From positions 3,782,001-3,846,000 of the forward strand of contig NZ_CP009279.1 of the NCBI RefSeq assembly GCF_000758545.1: 64,000 bases of DNA. Direction: 5' to 3'. The notes under the pieces are model-generated. The model was not told where the DNA came from, ran no database searches, and saw nothing but the letters and a program-made list of their open reading frames with translations. Below, piece after piece: positions 43,963 to 52,480 of this stretch; within the stretch, counting starts at the first letter, position 1, and every line of letters begins with the position of its first letter. The DNA comes from Paenibacillus sp. FSL H7-0737. GTDB taxonomy: Bacteria > Bacillota > Bacilli > Paenibacillales > Paenibacillaceae. The position numbers were made by a program, and so were the translations under genes.

Positions 43963-44738
43963 TAGCTTTCCCTCCCTGCAATCTCCATCTCTTTCCATAT
44001 TTCATGAAAAAGCTCCGAAAAGCCTGGCTGATCACGTGCAAATAGCGGAGGTGCTGACCGGATTTGCTCTGGCACTGAAAATACTTTTCGGATCTTCCCT
44101 GGATTTCGTTGTAGAAGAATAACACTGCTGCTTACCGCAATGGCCTCAGATAGATCATGAGTAACTAATATCGCAGTTGTCCCCCTGCTGCGTAAGGTCT
44201 CAGAGACCAAATCTTCCAGCTGTAATTTGATCTGGTAATCAAGTGCCGAGAACGGCTCGTCTAGTAGAAGGAGTCCAGGATTCGTTGCCAAGGTTCGTAC
44301 CAGAGCCACTCTCTGCCGCATCCCACCTGATAACTGAGTAGGAAGGGCGTGCTCTTTGCCTTCTAAGCCCATCTCTTGAAGTAGCTCCAACGTCCGCTTT
44401 TTGCTCTCCTCGTTCAAGTTTCCAGTCAGCTCTAGTCCTAGAATGGCATTGTCCAGAATACTCCGCCAAGGAAAAAGATAATCCTGCTGCAGCATATACC
44501 CAACCTCTGGTGAGGGTCCCATAATGGGCTCTCCATTTACGAACACTTCGCCTTGAGATGGCTGCAGCAGTCCTGCAATAATCGATAGGAGAGTCGTCTT
44601 ACCGCAACCACTTGGTCCGACTAAGCTAACGAACTCCCCTTGCTCGACATTAAGGTTCAGGTCCTCAACGGCCAGTGAAGCTTCACGGTCGCCAAGATAG
44701 GCATGCGTTACTCCCTTTAATTGCACTACTGGAAGCAT
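43962..44738 (-). CDS. ABC transporter ATP-binding protein (SsuB/ThiZ type)
   Basis: 258 residues from ATG after GGAGGGG. Walker A GPSGCGKTT (about 44-52), Q-loop YMLQQDYL, signature LSGGMRQRVA, Walker B LLLLDEPFSALD, H-loop TH. Cytoplasmic subunit of the importer. 53 nt after the binding protein gene and one-nt overlap with the permease. Confidence 0.95.
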   Translation of the reverse strand: MLPVVQLKGVTHAYLGDREASLAVEDLNLNVEQGEFVSLVGPSGCGKTTLLSIIAGLLQPSQGEVFVNGEPIMGPSPEVGYMLQQDYLFPWRSILDNAILGLELTGNLNEESKKRTLELLQEMGLEGKEHALPTQLSGGMRQRVALVRTLATNPGLLLLDEPFSALDYQIKLQLEDLVSETLRSRGTTAILVTHDLSEAIAVSSSVILLQRNPGKIRKVFSVPEQIRSAPPLFARDQPGFSELFHEIWKEMEIAGRES

Positions 44739-44791
44739 TGTCAGCCCCTCCTTCAATTTTACACATCTAATTTAGGATCTTTGGTTCTCTC

Positions 44792-45814
44792 TTATTTTGA
44801 AGTGCTGCTCTTTATGCTTTTCTCAGCTTTCTCAGCAAAACTGTTATTCACTATTTTGTCAGAGGGAACGCGTTCTTTAAGCTCACCAGCATTATCAATG
44901 ACATCGAGCAAATTGTTCCATTCTTCTTGATCTATAATTGGATTAACCGCATAGGTATCCTGTTCCTTATAACGTTTGACTGCAGAAACGACGATATCTT
45001 TATCTGTCTTATCAAAATAAGTCATTATCGCATCCGCAATTTCTTCAGGGCTATGTTCCTTCACCCAAAGCTGAGCACGCTGGATCGCATTTGTGAACTT
45101 CTGTACCGTATCTCCATTTTTACTAATATAGCTGTTCTTAGACATAAACACGGTGTACGGTAAATAGCCGCTTTCCACACCAAACGAAGCCACTACTGCC
45201 CCTCGGTTCTCACGTTCAAAGATTGAAGCCTGTGGTTCAAACAGCTGCACATAATCGCCTGTACCTGAAGCAAAAGCACCAGCAATATTAGCAAAGTCAA
45301 TATTTTGGATCAAGGTAATGTCTTTGGTAGGATCTATTCCTTTTTTAGATAAAGTAAACGCACCTGCCATTTGTGGCATTCCGCCTTTTCTTTGCCCCAG
45401 GAAGGTAGAACCCTTCACTTTATCCCAGTTAAACGCTCCGTCAGCTTTACGGGCAAACAGGAACGTTCCATCCCTCTGAGTAAGCTGTGCAAAATTAATA
45501 ACCGGATCATCTGAACCCTGTTGATACACATAAATGGAGGTTTCAGAACCTACCAATGCAACATCGATGGCACCTGAGAGGAGTGCAGTCATGGTTTTAT
45601 CTCCACCGGGGATCGTCTGTAGCTCTACGTCAAGTCCTTCGTCTTTAAAGAAATTTTGTGATAAGGCAACATATTCGGGTGCATAAAAGACAGAACGGGT
45701 GACTTCACCAATCTTCACCTTTACCAACTCTGACTTTCCGCCGCAACCGGCAAGCACTGAAAAGCATAAAGTAATGATCATGAGCGACAATGACAGCTTT
45801 TTCCTAATCTTCAT
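44792..45814 (-). CDS. ABC transporter substrate-binding lipoprotein (NMT1/THI5-like)
   Basis: 340 residues. Lipid-anchored signal peptide (FSVLAGC, Cys24) then a periplasmic-binding-protein type 2 fold: SVFYAPEYVALSQNFF, GDKTMTALLSGAIDVALVGSE, RKGGMPQMAGAFTLSKKG. The family binds aliphatic sulfonates, pyrimidine precursors, nitrate-like or riboflavin ligands; which one is not clear. First gene of the operon. The 274 nt before it show no TPP riboswitch or other known element. Confidence 0.9.
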   Translation of the reverse strand: MKIRKKLSLSLMIITLCFSVLAGCGGKSELVKVKIGEVTRSVFYAPEYVALSQNFFKDEGLDVELQTIPGGDKTMTALLSGAIDVALVGSETSIYVYQQGSDDPVINFAQLTQRDGTFLFARKADGAFNWDKVKGSTFLGQRKGGMPQMAGAFTLSKKGIDPTKDITLIQNIDFANIAGAFASGTGDYVQLFEPQASIFERENRGAVVASFGVESGYLPYTVFMSKNSYISKNGDTVQKFTNAIQRAQLWVKEHSPEEIADAIMTYFDKTDKDIVVSAVKRYKEQDTYAVNPIIDQEEWNNLLDVIDNAGELKERVPSDKIVNNSFAEKAEKSIKSSTSK

Positions 45815-45986
45815 TCTTCATTCTCCTTTCTTACCGGGTCCTTCGCCCTTGCTTAAAGCATATGCAGATGCCTATGAAAAGGTTAAAACCTCCAATAACC
45901 TAGGGAAATCCAAGAATAACCATGATACTAGCGACTTTTATTGGAGGAATGGATAAATATCGTTTAATTTGCTGTTTTTGTATCTG

Positions 45987-46000
45987 TGCAAACGTTTTAC
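45987..46000 (+). promoter_or_regulatory. CcpA cre-like site before the amylase gene
   Basis: TGCAAACGTTTTAC has the palindromic AAACGTTT core of cre boxes and five matches around it, 88 nt upstream of the amylase start. Two outer consensus positions are off, so carbon catabolite control is likely but not certain. Confidence 0.35.
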
Positions 46001-46088
46001 CAATGGGGATGCATTCGAGTACTATAGGAAATAAAGCGCTTTCCATTTCTTGAAATCAGAAAATTTGCAATAGAAGGAGTTATTACAT

Positions 46089-47783
46089 ATGTATAAAGGT
46101 GTTACATTCAAAACCAAAAAAATCACAATATGCTCTCTGGTGGGCATCAGTCTAACGACATTACTGCTGTCCGGTTGTTCTGGTAATCAAAGCAACAAAA
46201 CATCCATTGCCACGCCCTCCCCTAAAGCAGACTCCATTCAGAGCACCGCTACACCTCAAGCATTGATAAATAAGACGGATGAACAACCTTCCGCTGTTTA
46301 TTATGAATTATTTGTTCGTTCCTTCTATGATTCAGACGGCGATGGCATTGGAGATCTAAAAGGGATCACCCAAAAGCTGGATTACTTAAATGATGGGAAT
46401 CCTGAAACCACGACTGATTTGGGGATTGGCGGGATTTGGCTCATGCCCATCAACCCATCACCAAGCTATCATGGATATGATGTAACCGATTATCGTGCGA
46501 TTAATCCTGATTATGGGACGATTGAGGATATGCAGGAGCTAATTAAAGAAGCGCATAAACGAGGAATAAAAATAATTATGGATTTGGTTGTGAATCATAC
46601 CTCCAAAGAACACCCATGGTTCGTAGACTCGGCTAAAAACAGTGACAGCAAATATCGCGATTGGTACGTCTGGGCTGAAGATCAAGGTCGTCCCGCAAAT
46701 GGAGCCAGCGCTGCTGGCGGTGGCAGTGCGTGGCATTCTATCCTTGGCAGTCATTATCTGGGCGGATTTTGGGAAGGCATGCCTGATCTGAATTTCGATA
46801 ATGCAGAAGTTCGTACTGAAATGAAGGACATCGGAAAGTTTTGGCTTGAGCAAGGTGTGGATGGCTTCCGACTAGATGCTGCGAAGCATATCTACGAAGA
46901 TCTTTTGAGTGATAAAAGTGAGGCTACTACCGCTAAAAATGTGTCCTGGTGGCAGGAGTTCCGCAAGGCTATGAATGAAGTAAATCCAGAGGCATATATA
47001 GTTGGCGAGGTCTGGGAGAATTCTGCTGTCACTGTCGGAGCTTATTTAGATCAAGCTTTTAACTCAAGCTTTAACTTTGGCTTAGCAGAAACACTGGTGA
47101 ACTCTGTAAAAACTGAAAAAGACAGTGGGACGGCCTTTACGCTGGAACGAACCTATAAATTGTATTCCAAAATATCCGATAACCAATTTACCGATGCTAC
47201 TTTCTTGACGAATCATGATCAAAACAGAGTCATGAGTCAATTAGACAATAACCCGAATCATGCAAAAATGGCAGCAGCCCTACTGTTAACTTTGCCTGGG
47301 AATCCTTTTATCTATTATGGTGAAGAAATTGGAATGCGCGGTGTGAAGCCAGATGAAGGACTTCGAGAGCCTATGAGATGGGGTGCAGCCGATCAAGGAG
47401 AGGGGCAGACTACTTGGGAGGCCGGACGTAATAATGCGGGTGCGATTAACGTTGATGTTGAGAGCCAGCTGAATGACAGTGATTCAATGCTAGAAAGATA
47501 TCGCAAGCTTATTGCGCTAAGAAATGAGATTCCTGCGCTCCGGGATGGCGGAATCCGTGACTTTGCTTCAGGCAATCCCGGGGTTATGGCTTACGAACGA
47601 CTAACAACACAGGATCAGGTGCTCGTCGTTCATAACCTTACTGGCGAAGAACAAACCATTGTACTACAACCCAATGTCGAGGGTTTCTCTTACTCCAAGA
47701 TCCTAAAGACGATTGCTGTCAAATCGATCTTGAATTCAGATCAACTTACCCTCCCTCCTTATTCAACTGCTATTGTGGAGTGA
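46089..47783 (+). CDS. Alpha-amylase-family (GH13) lipoprotein
   Basis: 564 residues. Lipobox LLLSGC (Cys30), Ser/Thr/Pro-rich linker, then a GH13 barrel with all four conserved regions: DLVVNHTS, GFRLDAAKHI (nucleophile Asp), VGEVWE (acid/base Glu), FLTNHDQNR (stabiliser Asp). Length and insertions fit alpha-amylase/neopullulanase-type enzymes anchored on the cell surface. Hydrolyses alpha-1,4-glucans. GAAGGAG lies 8 nt before ATG. Its 3' end overlaps the convergent gene by 14 nt. Confidence 0.92.
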   Translation: MYKGVTFKTKKITICSLVGISLTTLLLSGCSGNQSNKTSIATPSPKADSIQSTATPQALINKTDEQPSAVYYELFVRSFYDSDGDGIGDLKGITQKLDYLNDGNPETTTDLGIGGIWLMPINPSPSYHGYDVTDYRAINPDYGTIEDMQELIKEAHKRGIKIIMDLVVNHTSKEHPWFVDSAKNSDSKYRDWYVWAEDQGRPANGASAAGGGSAWHSILGSHYLGGFWEGMPDLNFDNAEVRTEMKDIGKFWLEQGVDGFRLDAAKHIYEDLLSDKSEATTAKNVSWWQEFRKAMNEVNPEAYIVGEVWENSAVTVGAYLDQAFNSSFNFGLAETLVNSVKTEKDSGTAFTLERTYKLYSKISDNQFTDATFLTNHDQNRVMSQLDNNPNHAKMAAALLLTLPGNPFIYYGEEIGMRGVKPDEGLREPMRWGAADQGEGQTTWEAGRNNAGAINVDVESQLNDSDSMLERYRKLIALRNEIPALRDGGIRDFASGNPGVMAYERLTTQDQVLVVHNLTGEEQTIVLQPNVEGFSYSKILKTIAVKSILNSDQLTLPPYSTAIVE

Positions 47784-48438
47784 GAAATGCGGAAGAATGT
47801 AACACCCACTTTGTTACTGACCCACATAATTGAGCTTTTGTAATCGGGAGGGCTATAAGCCAGTCTTTGGATGGATCACTGCTCATTCGTAACAACCAGC
47901 CACTGGAATGATCGCCTAAGAAGCGTGCTTTCTGGAAGCTCCATCCACTGTCACTGGACGTACAGAGTCGTAATTCTCCTTCCGCCATGAAGCACTTCAT
48001 TACCCGTGCTAGTTGGATGGAATGTACATCATCCCCTGTCTCTGCTGCTAAACAATCTGAGAGCATTTGCAGCGTGGATGAGCATGAGCTTTTTTTCAGC
48101 TCCTCAAATTTTCTTTTTGACATTAGTAATGCCGGAATCCCGTGATTAAAGAGCTCCTTCATGTTCTCACATTCGAACAACTGAAGACAAAAGCTCTCCG
48201 TTTCACTTTCATCCTTTAATTCATAGGGCAGGGTTTCCGGGTTACTATTGCAGATTACTAGTATCCGGTCTTTATGTATTTGCAGACACAGATCCTTCAT
48301 TTCCTCCTTCTCTTTATATTTCAATCTACAGATCCGTTCTGCGTTTAAACCTGTATGTAACTGATCCAGAACCGCTTGCCCCATTACTTCATCTGGAAAT
48401 AAAAAATGCGTTAAATCGGCCAATCCATTGTCATTCAC
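47770..48438 (-). CDS. Hypothetical protein, 222 residues
   Basis: Soluble, acidic, no signal peptide; rich in Leu, Glu and Cys (eleven Cys spread over the length). Segments: YKEKEEMKDLCLQIHKDRIL; FCLQLFECENMKEL; CLAAETGDDVHSIQLARVMK; WSFQKARFLGDHSSGWLLRM. Family not recognised. Convergent to and slightly overlapping the amylase gene. ATG start is only moderately supported. Confidence 0.6.
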   Translation of the reverse strand: MNDNGLADLTHFLFPDEVMGQAVLDQLHTGLNAERICRLKYKEKEEMKDLCLQIHKDRILVICNSNPETLPYELKDESETESFCLQLFECENMKELFNHGIPALLMSKRKFEELKKSSCSSTLQMLSDCLAAETGDDVHSIQLARVMKCFMAEGELRLCTSSDSGWSFQKARFLGDHSSGWLLRMSSDPSKDWLIALPITKAQLCGSVTKWVLHSSAFLTPQ

Positions 48439-48580
48439 ATCATTGTATCCTTCCTGTATTTCATATATATGTATATTAATCTAACAATCTTTATGTTATC
48501 ATAAGCTAATTTTAAGGTAAAATTAAGAAACAAAGGGTATTATCATTAACATGAAATACTTTTAGCGAGGTGTCTTCAAA

Positions 48581-48820
48581 ATGAGAATGCTCATCACATT
48601 TCAGAACAAACTTGTACCTGTGTATTTCACAACAGAAAATAAACAGCCCACTCAAAAAGTACTTAGATTACTTAACAGTACGTTGGAGCTCAAAATTCAA
48701 AAGGGCAAGAATGCTATCCAGAAATGCCTGAATTCATTAATTAGTATCGAAATTAAAGGCTCTGAGGCTATATTGCACAGTTATAGTGAGAATGATTCAT
48801 TGGCGCTATCCCTCTATTAA
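48581..48820 (+). CDS. Hypothetical small protein, 79 residues
   Basis: MRMLITFQNKLVPVYFTTEN, then KVLRLLNSTLELKIQKGKNA and strands ending in SLALSLY. GCGAGGTG 8 nt before ATG. Basic, soluble, unknown. The terminator of the gene overlaps the stop codon (48808-48839), so this is a compact monocistronic unit. Confidence 0.6.
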   Translation: MRMLITFQNKLVPVYFTTENKQPTQKVLRLLNSTLELKIQKGKNAIQKCLNSLISIEIKGSEAILHSYSENDSLALSLY

Positions 48821-48839
48821 TAGAGGGGTAGTTTTTTTG
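48808..48839 (+). terminator. Terminator of the 79-residue gene
   Basis: CCCTCTATTAATAGAGGGG hairpin followed by TAGTTTTTTT. Confidence 0.8.
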
Positions 48840-48867
48840 TAAAGTTTCTTTTATCCTTTGGCAGACA

Positions 48868-48905
48868 AAACAGCAAGTCTCTGAAAGAGACTTGCTGTTT
48901 TTAAG
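48868..48905. terminator. Strong bidirectional terminator
   Basis: AACAGCAAGTCTC, loop TGAAA, GAGACTTGCTGTT with A/T runs on both sides. Confidence 0.9.
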
Positions 48906-48950
48906 TTTTGCAGCTTTAGTAATGAATGATTACACCAGTATGGGACAATA

Positions 48951-49088
48951 TCAGCTAATCTTATAGTTCTTATTCTCTGCTTTTTCAGCTTTCTGTATTC
49001 GAAGTTTAAAGAGACTCACTAAATTTTGGCGTGTATGCTCTTCGTGACAGCTATCCAATTTCTTAATGATAAACCGATCAATGGACAT
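48951..49088 (-). CDS. Small ORF, 45 residues
   Basis: Begins MSIDRFIIKKLDSCHEEHTR and ends KAEKAENKNYKIS. AAGGAG lies 8 nt before the chosen ATG (a second ATG two codons earlier would be too close). Charged and helical. Not recognised. It ends before the bidirectional terminator at 48868-48905, so it could be a discrete unit. The remaining 226 nt to the azoreductase hold only its promoter. Confidence 0.5.
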   Translation of the reverse strand: MSIDRFIIKKLDSCHEEHTRQNLVSLFKLRIQKAEKAENKNYKIS

Positions 49089-49241
49089 GTCCATCGCTCC
49101 TTTTAATTCATTCAGATCCTTATGAATATAGGGAATATTTTCCTGTTTGCTTGTAAGTTTATTAACCGGGATTTCTATTATTCAAACTCTTGTTCCTTTA
49201 TAAAATACTCTTTTCCCCCCAAAAAAATCACAAAAAAATAA

Positions 49242-49270
49242 TTTACAAACAAAAAAATACATGCTATATT
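49242..49270 (+). promoter_or_regulatory. Promoter of the azoreductase gene
   Basis: TTTACA, 17-nt spacer, TATATT, about 40 nt before the ATG, in a very AT-rich stretch. Confidence 0.7.
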
Positions 49271-49315
49271 ATTTATAGTTAATATTAAATACACACATCC
49301 AAGGGAGCAATCATA

Positions 49316-49942
49316 ATGTCTAATGTTTTATTTATCAAAGCAAACAACCGTCCAGCAGAACAATCCGTAAGTGTTAAGCTTTACAATGAATTTTTGGAGA
49401 ACTACAAACTTAACAATCCAGAAGATGAAATCACTGAACTTGATTTGTTCGCAGAGCAACTTCCATACTACGACAATACCCTGATCACTGGTATGTACAA
49501 AGCTGCTCAAGGTTACGAACTAACAGCTGAAGAAGCAGCAGGTGCTGCTGTAGTTAATAAATATCTGGAACAGTTTATCGCTGCTGATAAAGTAGTATTC
49601 GGTTTCCCACTGTGGAACATGACTGTACCAGCTGTATTGCATACTTATGTCGATTACCTTTGCCAAGCTGGCAAAACATTCTCTTACACTGCTGAAGGTC
49701 CAGTTGGTCTTTTGACAGGTAAAAAAGCAATCGTACTGAACGCTAGAGGTGGCATTTATTCCGAAGGTCCTGCAGCAAGTGCTGAAATGGCTGTAAACTT
49801 CATCGTTGGTAACCTTAACCTTTGGGGTATCAAAGATATTACTCAAGTAATCATCGAAGGTCACAACCAACTTCCTGCACAATCCGCTGAAATCATTGAG
49901 AACGGATTACAATTGGCTAAGGAAACTGCAGCTTCGTTCTAA
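49316..49942 (+). CDS. azoR: FMN-dependent NADH-azoreductase
   Basis: 208 residues, flavodoxin-like fold of the AzoR/AcpD family: NVLFIKANNRPAEQSVS (FMN phosphate loop), FGFPLWNMTVPAVLHTYVDY (FMN/quinone site), VLNARGGIYSEGP. Two-electron reduction of quinones and azo compounds with NADH; detoxification. Very good codon usage and strong ribosome binding site (AAGGGAG) suggest high expression. Own promoter and terminator. Confidence 0.93.
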   Translation: MSNVLFIKANNRPAEQSVSVKLYNEFLENYKLNNPEDEITELDLFAEQLPYYDNTLITGMYKAAQGYELTAEEAAGAAVVNKYLEQFIAADKVVFGFPLWNMTVPAVLHTYVDYLCQAGKTFSYTAEGPVGLLTGKKAIVLNARGGIYSEGPAASAEMAVNFIVGNLNLWGIKDITQVIIEGHNQLPAQSAEIIENGLQLAKETAASF

Positions 49943-49965
49943 TACAAGCTATAAGAGAATTTAAT

Positions 49966-50005
49966 AAAAAAGGGTGACCCTGAGCTCAGGGTCACCCTTT
50001 TTTGA
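49966..50005. terminator. Bidirectional terminator
   Basis: AAAAAGGGTGACCCTGAG and CTCAGGGTCACCCTTTTTT, nearly perfect stem; serves azoR and the convergent GTPase gene. Confidence 0.93.
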
Positions 50006-50060
50006 CTTTCTAGCCTATTGGAACACTACTCTTGGCTCCGTCGCTGTCTATAAAGTTCTT

Positions 50061-51152
50061 CTAATACTCATCAAGTTCTTTACGCCAACCGTACCCTCTA
50101 GTCCTTGTCGAATGAACTTTAGAAGAAGCTGTGGTTTTTCTCTTGAGCTTCACCTCTTTGGTGCTTTGGTACTGCAGTTCCCGCTGTGTCTTTCGGTAGT
50201 TCAGCAGTCTCTTCTCTTCGAGCTCACCGTTATGAACCGCTTCAAGTACCGCACAGCCCTCCTCACGTTCATGTTTACAGTTACTAAACCGACATGCAGC
50301 AGCTAAGCTGCTAATATCACTGAACGCCAGATCTAATCCACCCTCATCTTCCCACAGCTGCAGCTCACGCATCCCTGGTGTGTCTACTATGATTCCTCTG
50401 TCCGGCATAATAAACAGTTCACGGTGGGTAGTAGTATGGCGTCCTCGGCTATCGCCTTCTCTTACATCCTGTGTAAGCTGAAGATTCTTTCCACATAACC
50501 AGTTGACCATCGTAGATTTGCCGCAGCCTGATGAGCCCGTTAGAGCTACTGTCTGTCCACTCCCAATGTAAGGCAGCAACTTCTCACGGCCATTATCTTG
50601 CAGTGCACTAACCGCATGAACAGGCACACCTGGAGCGGCGCTTTCCATTTCGGCAATTTTACTCTCTGCATCTAGGCAAAGATCTGCTTTGGTCAGTAGA
50701 ATGACTGGATTGGCCCCGCTGTTCCAAGCCATGATTAAGTATCTCTCCATCCGCCGAACATTAAAGTCATCATTCAAAGCACTGACCAGAAATAAAGTGT
50801 CTACATTCGAGGCAACAATCTGCTCCTCTTGTGTGTTACCAGCTACCTTGCGTGAGATGACACTATGCCGAGGCAATATCCCATGTAAAATCGCATGCTC
50901 GCCGCCATCCTGCATTGAAAGAGCCACCCAGTCGCCGATCGCTGGAAAATCACCTGAAGCGACAAACGTATGTCTCAACTTGCCTGATAGCTCCCCCCAT
51001 GTCTCTCCCAAATCAGTCATCACCCTATACTTACTGCCAAAATCGCCTACAATTCTTCCGGGAACAAGCCGTTTATCCTCCGTCTCCTCCCACTTTTCAT
51101 CCCATTTTGAACTCCAATTTTCATTCCAACCATATTGCTGTATGTTAGTCAT
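50061..51152 (-). CDS. rsgA: Ribosome small-subunit-dependent GTPase (RsgA/YjeQ family)
   Basis: 363 residues. Circularly permuted GTPase: OB-fold N-terminus (PGRIVGDFGSKYRV; ELSGKLRHT), G4 LLTKADL, then G1 GSSGCGKSTMVNWL, G2 HTTTHREL, G3 DTPGMREL, and a zinc motif CRFSNCKHEREEGCAV. Assists maturation of the 30S subunit. The Trp-rich start (GWNENWSSKWDEKWE) is unusual compared with ~290-residue RsgA; this longer form often exists next to a canonical rsgA elsewhere in the genome, which the window cannot show. Confidence 0.9.
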   Translation of the reverse strand: MTNIQQYGWNENWSSKWDEKWEETEDKRLVPGRIVGDFGSKYRVMTDLGETWGELSGKLRHTFVASGDFPAIGDWVALSMQDGGEHAILHGILPRHSVISRKVAGNTQEEQIVASNVDTLFLVSALNDDFNVRRMERYLIMAWNSGANPVILLTKADLCLDAESKIAEMESAAPGVPVHAVSALQDNGREKLLPYIGSGQTVALTGSSGCGKSTMVNWLCGKNLQLTQDVREGDSRGRHTTTHRELFIMPDRGIIVDTPGMRELQLWEDEGGLDLAFSDISSLAAACRFSNCKHEREEGCAVLEAVHNGELEEKRLLNYRKTQRELQYQSTKEVKLKRKTTASSKVHSTRTRGYGWRKELDEY

Positions 51153-51225
51153 TTGAATCCTCCTAAAGATCTGTTTAAGTTTTTATTTTTATTTACCATG
51201 TACTGCTAGCATTTTCCGAGAACAC

Positions 51226-51257
51226 AAAAAGCCGTCGGAATTTAAGACTCCGGCGGC
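51226..51257 (-). terminator. Terminator, minus strand
   Basis: GCCGCCGGA...TTCCGACGGC then TTTTTG. No annotated gene feeds it directly; it lies about 190 nt after the small-gene terminator at 51415. The 150 nt between hold a weak -35/-10-like pair and no convincing ORF. Confidence 0.6.
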
Positions 51258-51414
51258 GGTCACACTTCATGAACTCTTCTAGGACGAAAAGGACAAAAAG
51301 TGCACACATAATCAGAAAAATGTCTCATCCAAAAGACAAGGATAAATTCATTTTCCCGTGCGATATATAGAGAAATAGACAATTAACTACAATTCCTATC
51401 GATTCTATATACGC

Positions 51415-51450
51415 AAAAAAGCCGCCGGACCCAATACGGTTCCCGCGGCT
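51415..51450 (-). terminator. Terminator of the small gene
   Basis: Minus strand GCCGCGGGAACC pairs with GGTCCGGCGGC (10 of 12 pairs) and TTTTTT follows. Confidence 0.8.
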
Positions 51451-51573
51451 CTAATAAGCGTAATAGAGCTTACCTGCTAAACTGCACGAATAACTTATTC
51501 GGCAGCCGCTGTTCCCGGAAGACACGTATCCACAACAGTTGAGTTCATTACATTTAAAACTGTCATAAAACAT
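51451..51573 (-). CDS. Candidate small peptide gene, two possible frames
   Basis: Transcript bounded by a strong promoter and a terminator. GGAAGGAGACG precedes two nearby ATGs in different frames. ATG at 51566 with spacing of 10 nt gives 23 residues ending at 51495 (MTVLNVMNST...GTAAAE). ATG at 51573, close to the Shine-Dalgarno, gives 40 residues with five Cys (FKCNELNCCGYV; GCRISYSC). Which frame is used is open. Could also be a regulatory RNA. No homologue comes to mind. Confidence 0.45.
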   Translation of the reverse strand: MFYDSFKCNELNCCGYVSSGNSGCRISYSCSLAGKLYYAY

Positions 51574-51600
51574 CGTCTCCTTCCGAAATAAGATGTTGTT

Positions 51601-51630
51601 ATCATAAACGGCGCTGCCGTATAATGTCAA
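51601..51630 (-). promoter_or_regulatory. Strong promoter with inverted repeat
   Basis: Minus strand TTGACA (51630-51625), 18-nt spacer, TATGAT (51606-51601). The spacer holds the palindrome ACGGC-AGC-GCCGT, placed like an operator. Confidence 0.75.
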
Positions 51631-51648
51631 CTATAAATTTTGATAAAA

Positions 51649-52320
51649 TTACAAAATGGACTTAAGCTCATTCAACTCGTAGATTATCTTCCAAGGTTGT
51701 ATGTCCAATTGCTCGTCCCAGGCATGTTTTCTTTGCAGCCAAATGCCTTGTAGCCCTGCTTTCCCTGCACCCCAGATATCATTCACCGGGTGATCTCCAA
51801 TAAACAATGTCTGATCCGCAGTAACTCCCAATCTGTCTAATGCAAGTTGATAAATCTTAGGATCAGGCTTAGCGATTTCTACTTCTCCAGAAATGACAAT
51901 AGCCTTGAAGTACTCTCGCAGGGCAAGGGTATCAATTTTGGTGTTCTGGATATCTACTTTGCCGTTGGTAACCAGACCAAGTATATAACCGCGCTCTTTG
52001 CAGTACTTTAGAACGTCCACAGCATCCTTCATCGTAGCACCATGATTGATATAGCTTGCATCATAATACGCACGAATATGTTCGGCCGTAACTGGTGTTT
52101 CCCAAGGCAGCACCTCGCTTAGCTCTACGAAGAATCCGTCCTTATCACGGTAACCATCAGCATCTCTGTGAATCATATCTTCTACTACCTTCTGCGCTTC
52201 TTCAGCTTCCAAATGTCCTAGAAAATCCTGAACAAACTGAGTACTAAAACTGCGAAATGTATGGTCACGATCCATTAAAGTATTATCCAAATCAAATAAT
52301 ATAGCTTGTACTTCTTTCAT
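51649..52320 (-). CDS. HAD-superfamily hydrolase
   Basis: 223 residues. Motif I LFDLDNTLMDRD (near 8-19), motif II LVTNG, Lys in AKPDPKIY, motif IV FIGDHPVNDIWG. C1-type helical cap. Belongs with the YjjG/YsaA-like phosphatases; substrate unknown. Distinct from the paralogue at 2844-3629. Starts at ATG or at a TTG one codon earlier, after AAGGGG. Not obviously in an operon. Confidence 0.85.
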   Translation of the reverse strand: MKEVQAILFDLDNTLMDRDHTFRSFSTQFVQDFLGHLEAEEAQKVVEDMIHRDADGYRDKDGFFVELSEVLPWETPVTAEHIRAYYDASYINHGATMKDAVDVLKYCKERGYILGLVTNGKVDIQNTKIDTLALREYFKAIVISGEVEIAKPDPKIYQLALDRLGVTADQTLFIGDHPVNDIWGAGKAGLQGIWLQRKHAWDEQLDIQPWKIIYELNELKSIL

Positions 52321-52480
52321 CAAGCGATTCCCCTTATATGCTGTTGATTATAAAATTTAACTTACAGAAATCTATTGTACTATGCCTTTGAAGACAATGA
52401 AAAGACCATTCTGTAAAAAGGAACTGCTGTCTCCCCTTCTACTGAACAGTCTTTATAGGCTTTATATTTGATTTATTCAT

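Noticed and set aside
45815..46088. TPP or other riboswitch before the importer operon
   Set aside because: No CUGAGA-type core and no leader terminator; only small hairpins.
51258..51414. Second small gene between the two terminators
   Set aside because: A poor TTGTCT/TATATA pair and short frames exist, but none has a ribosome binding site.
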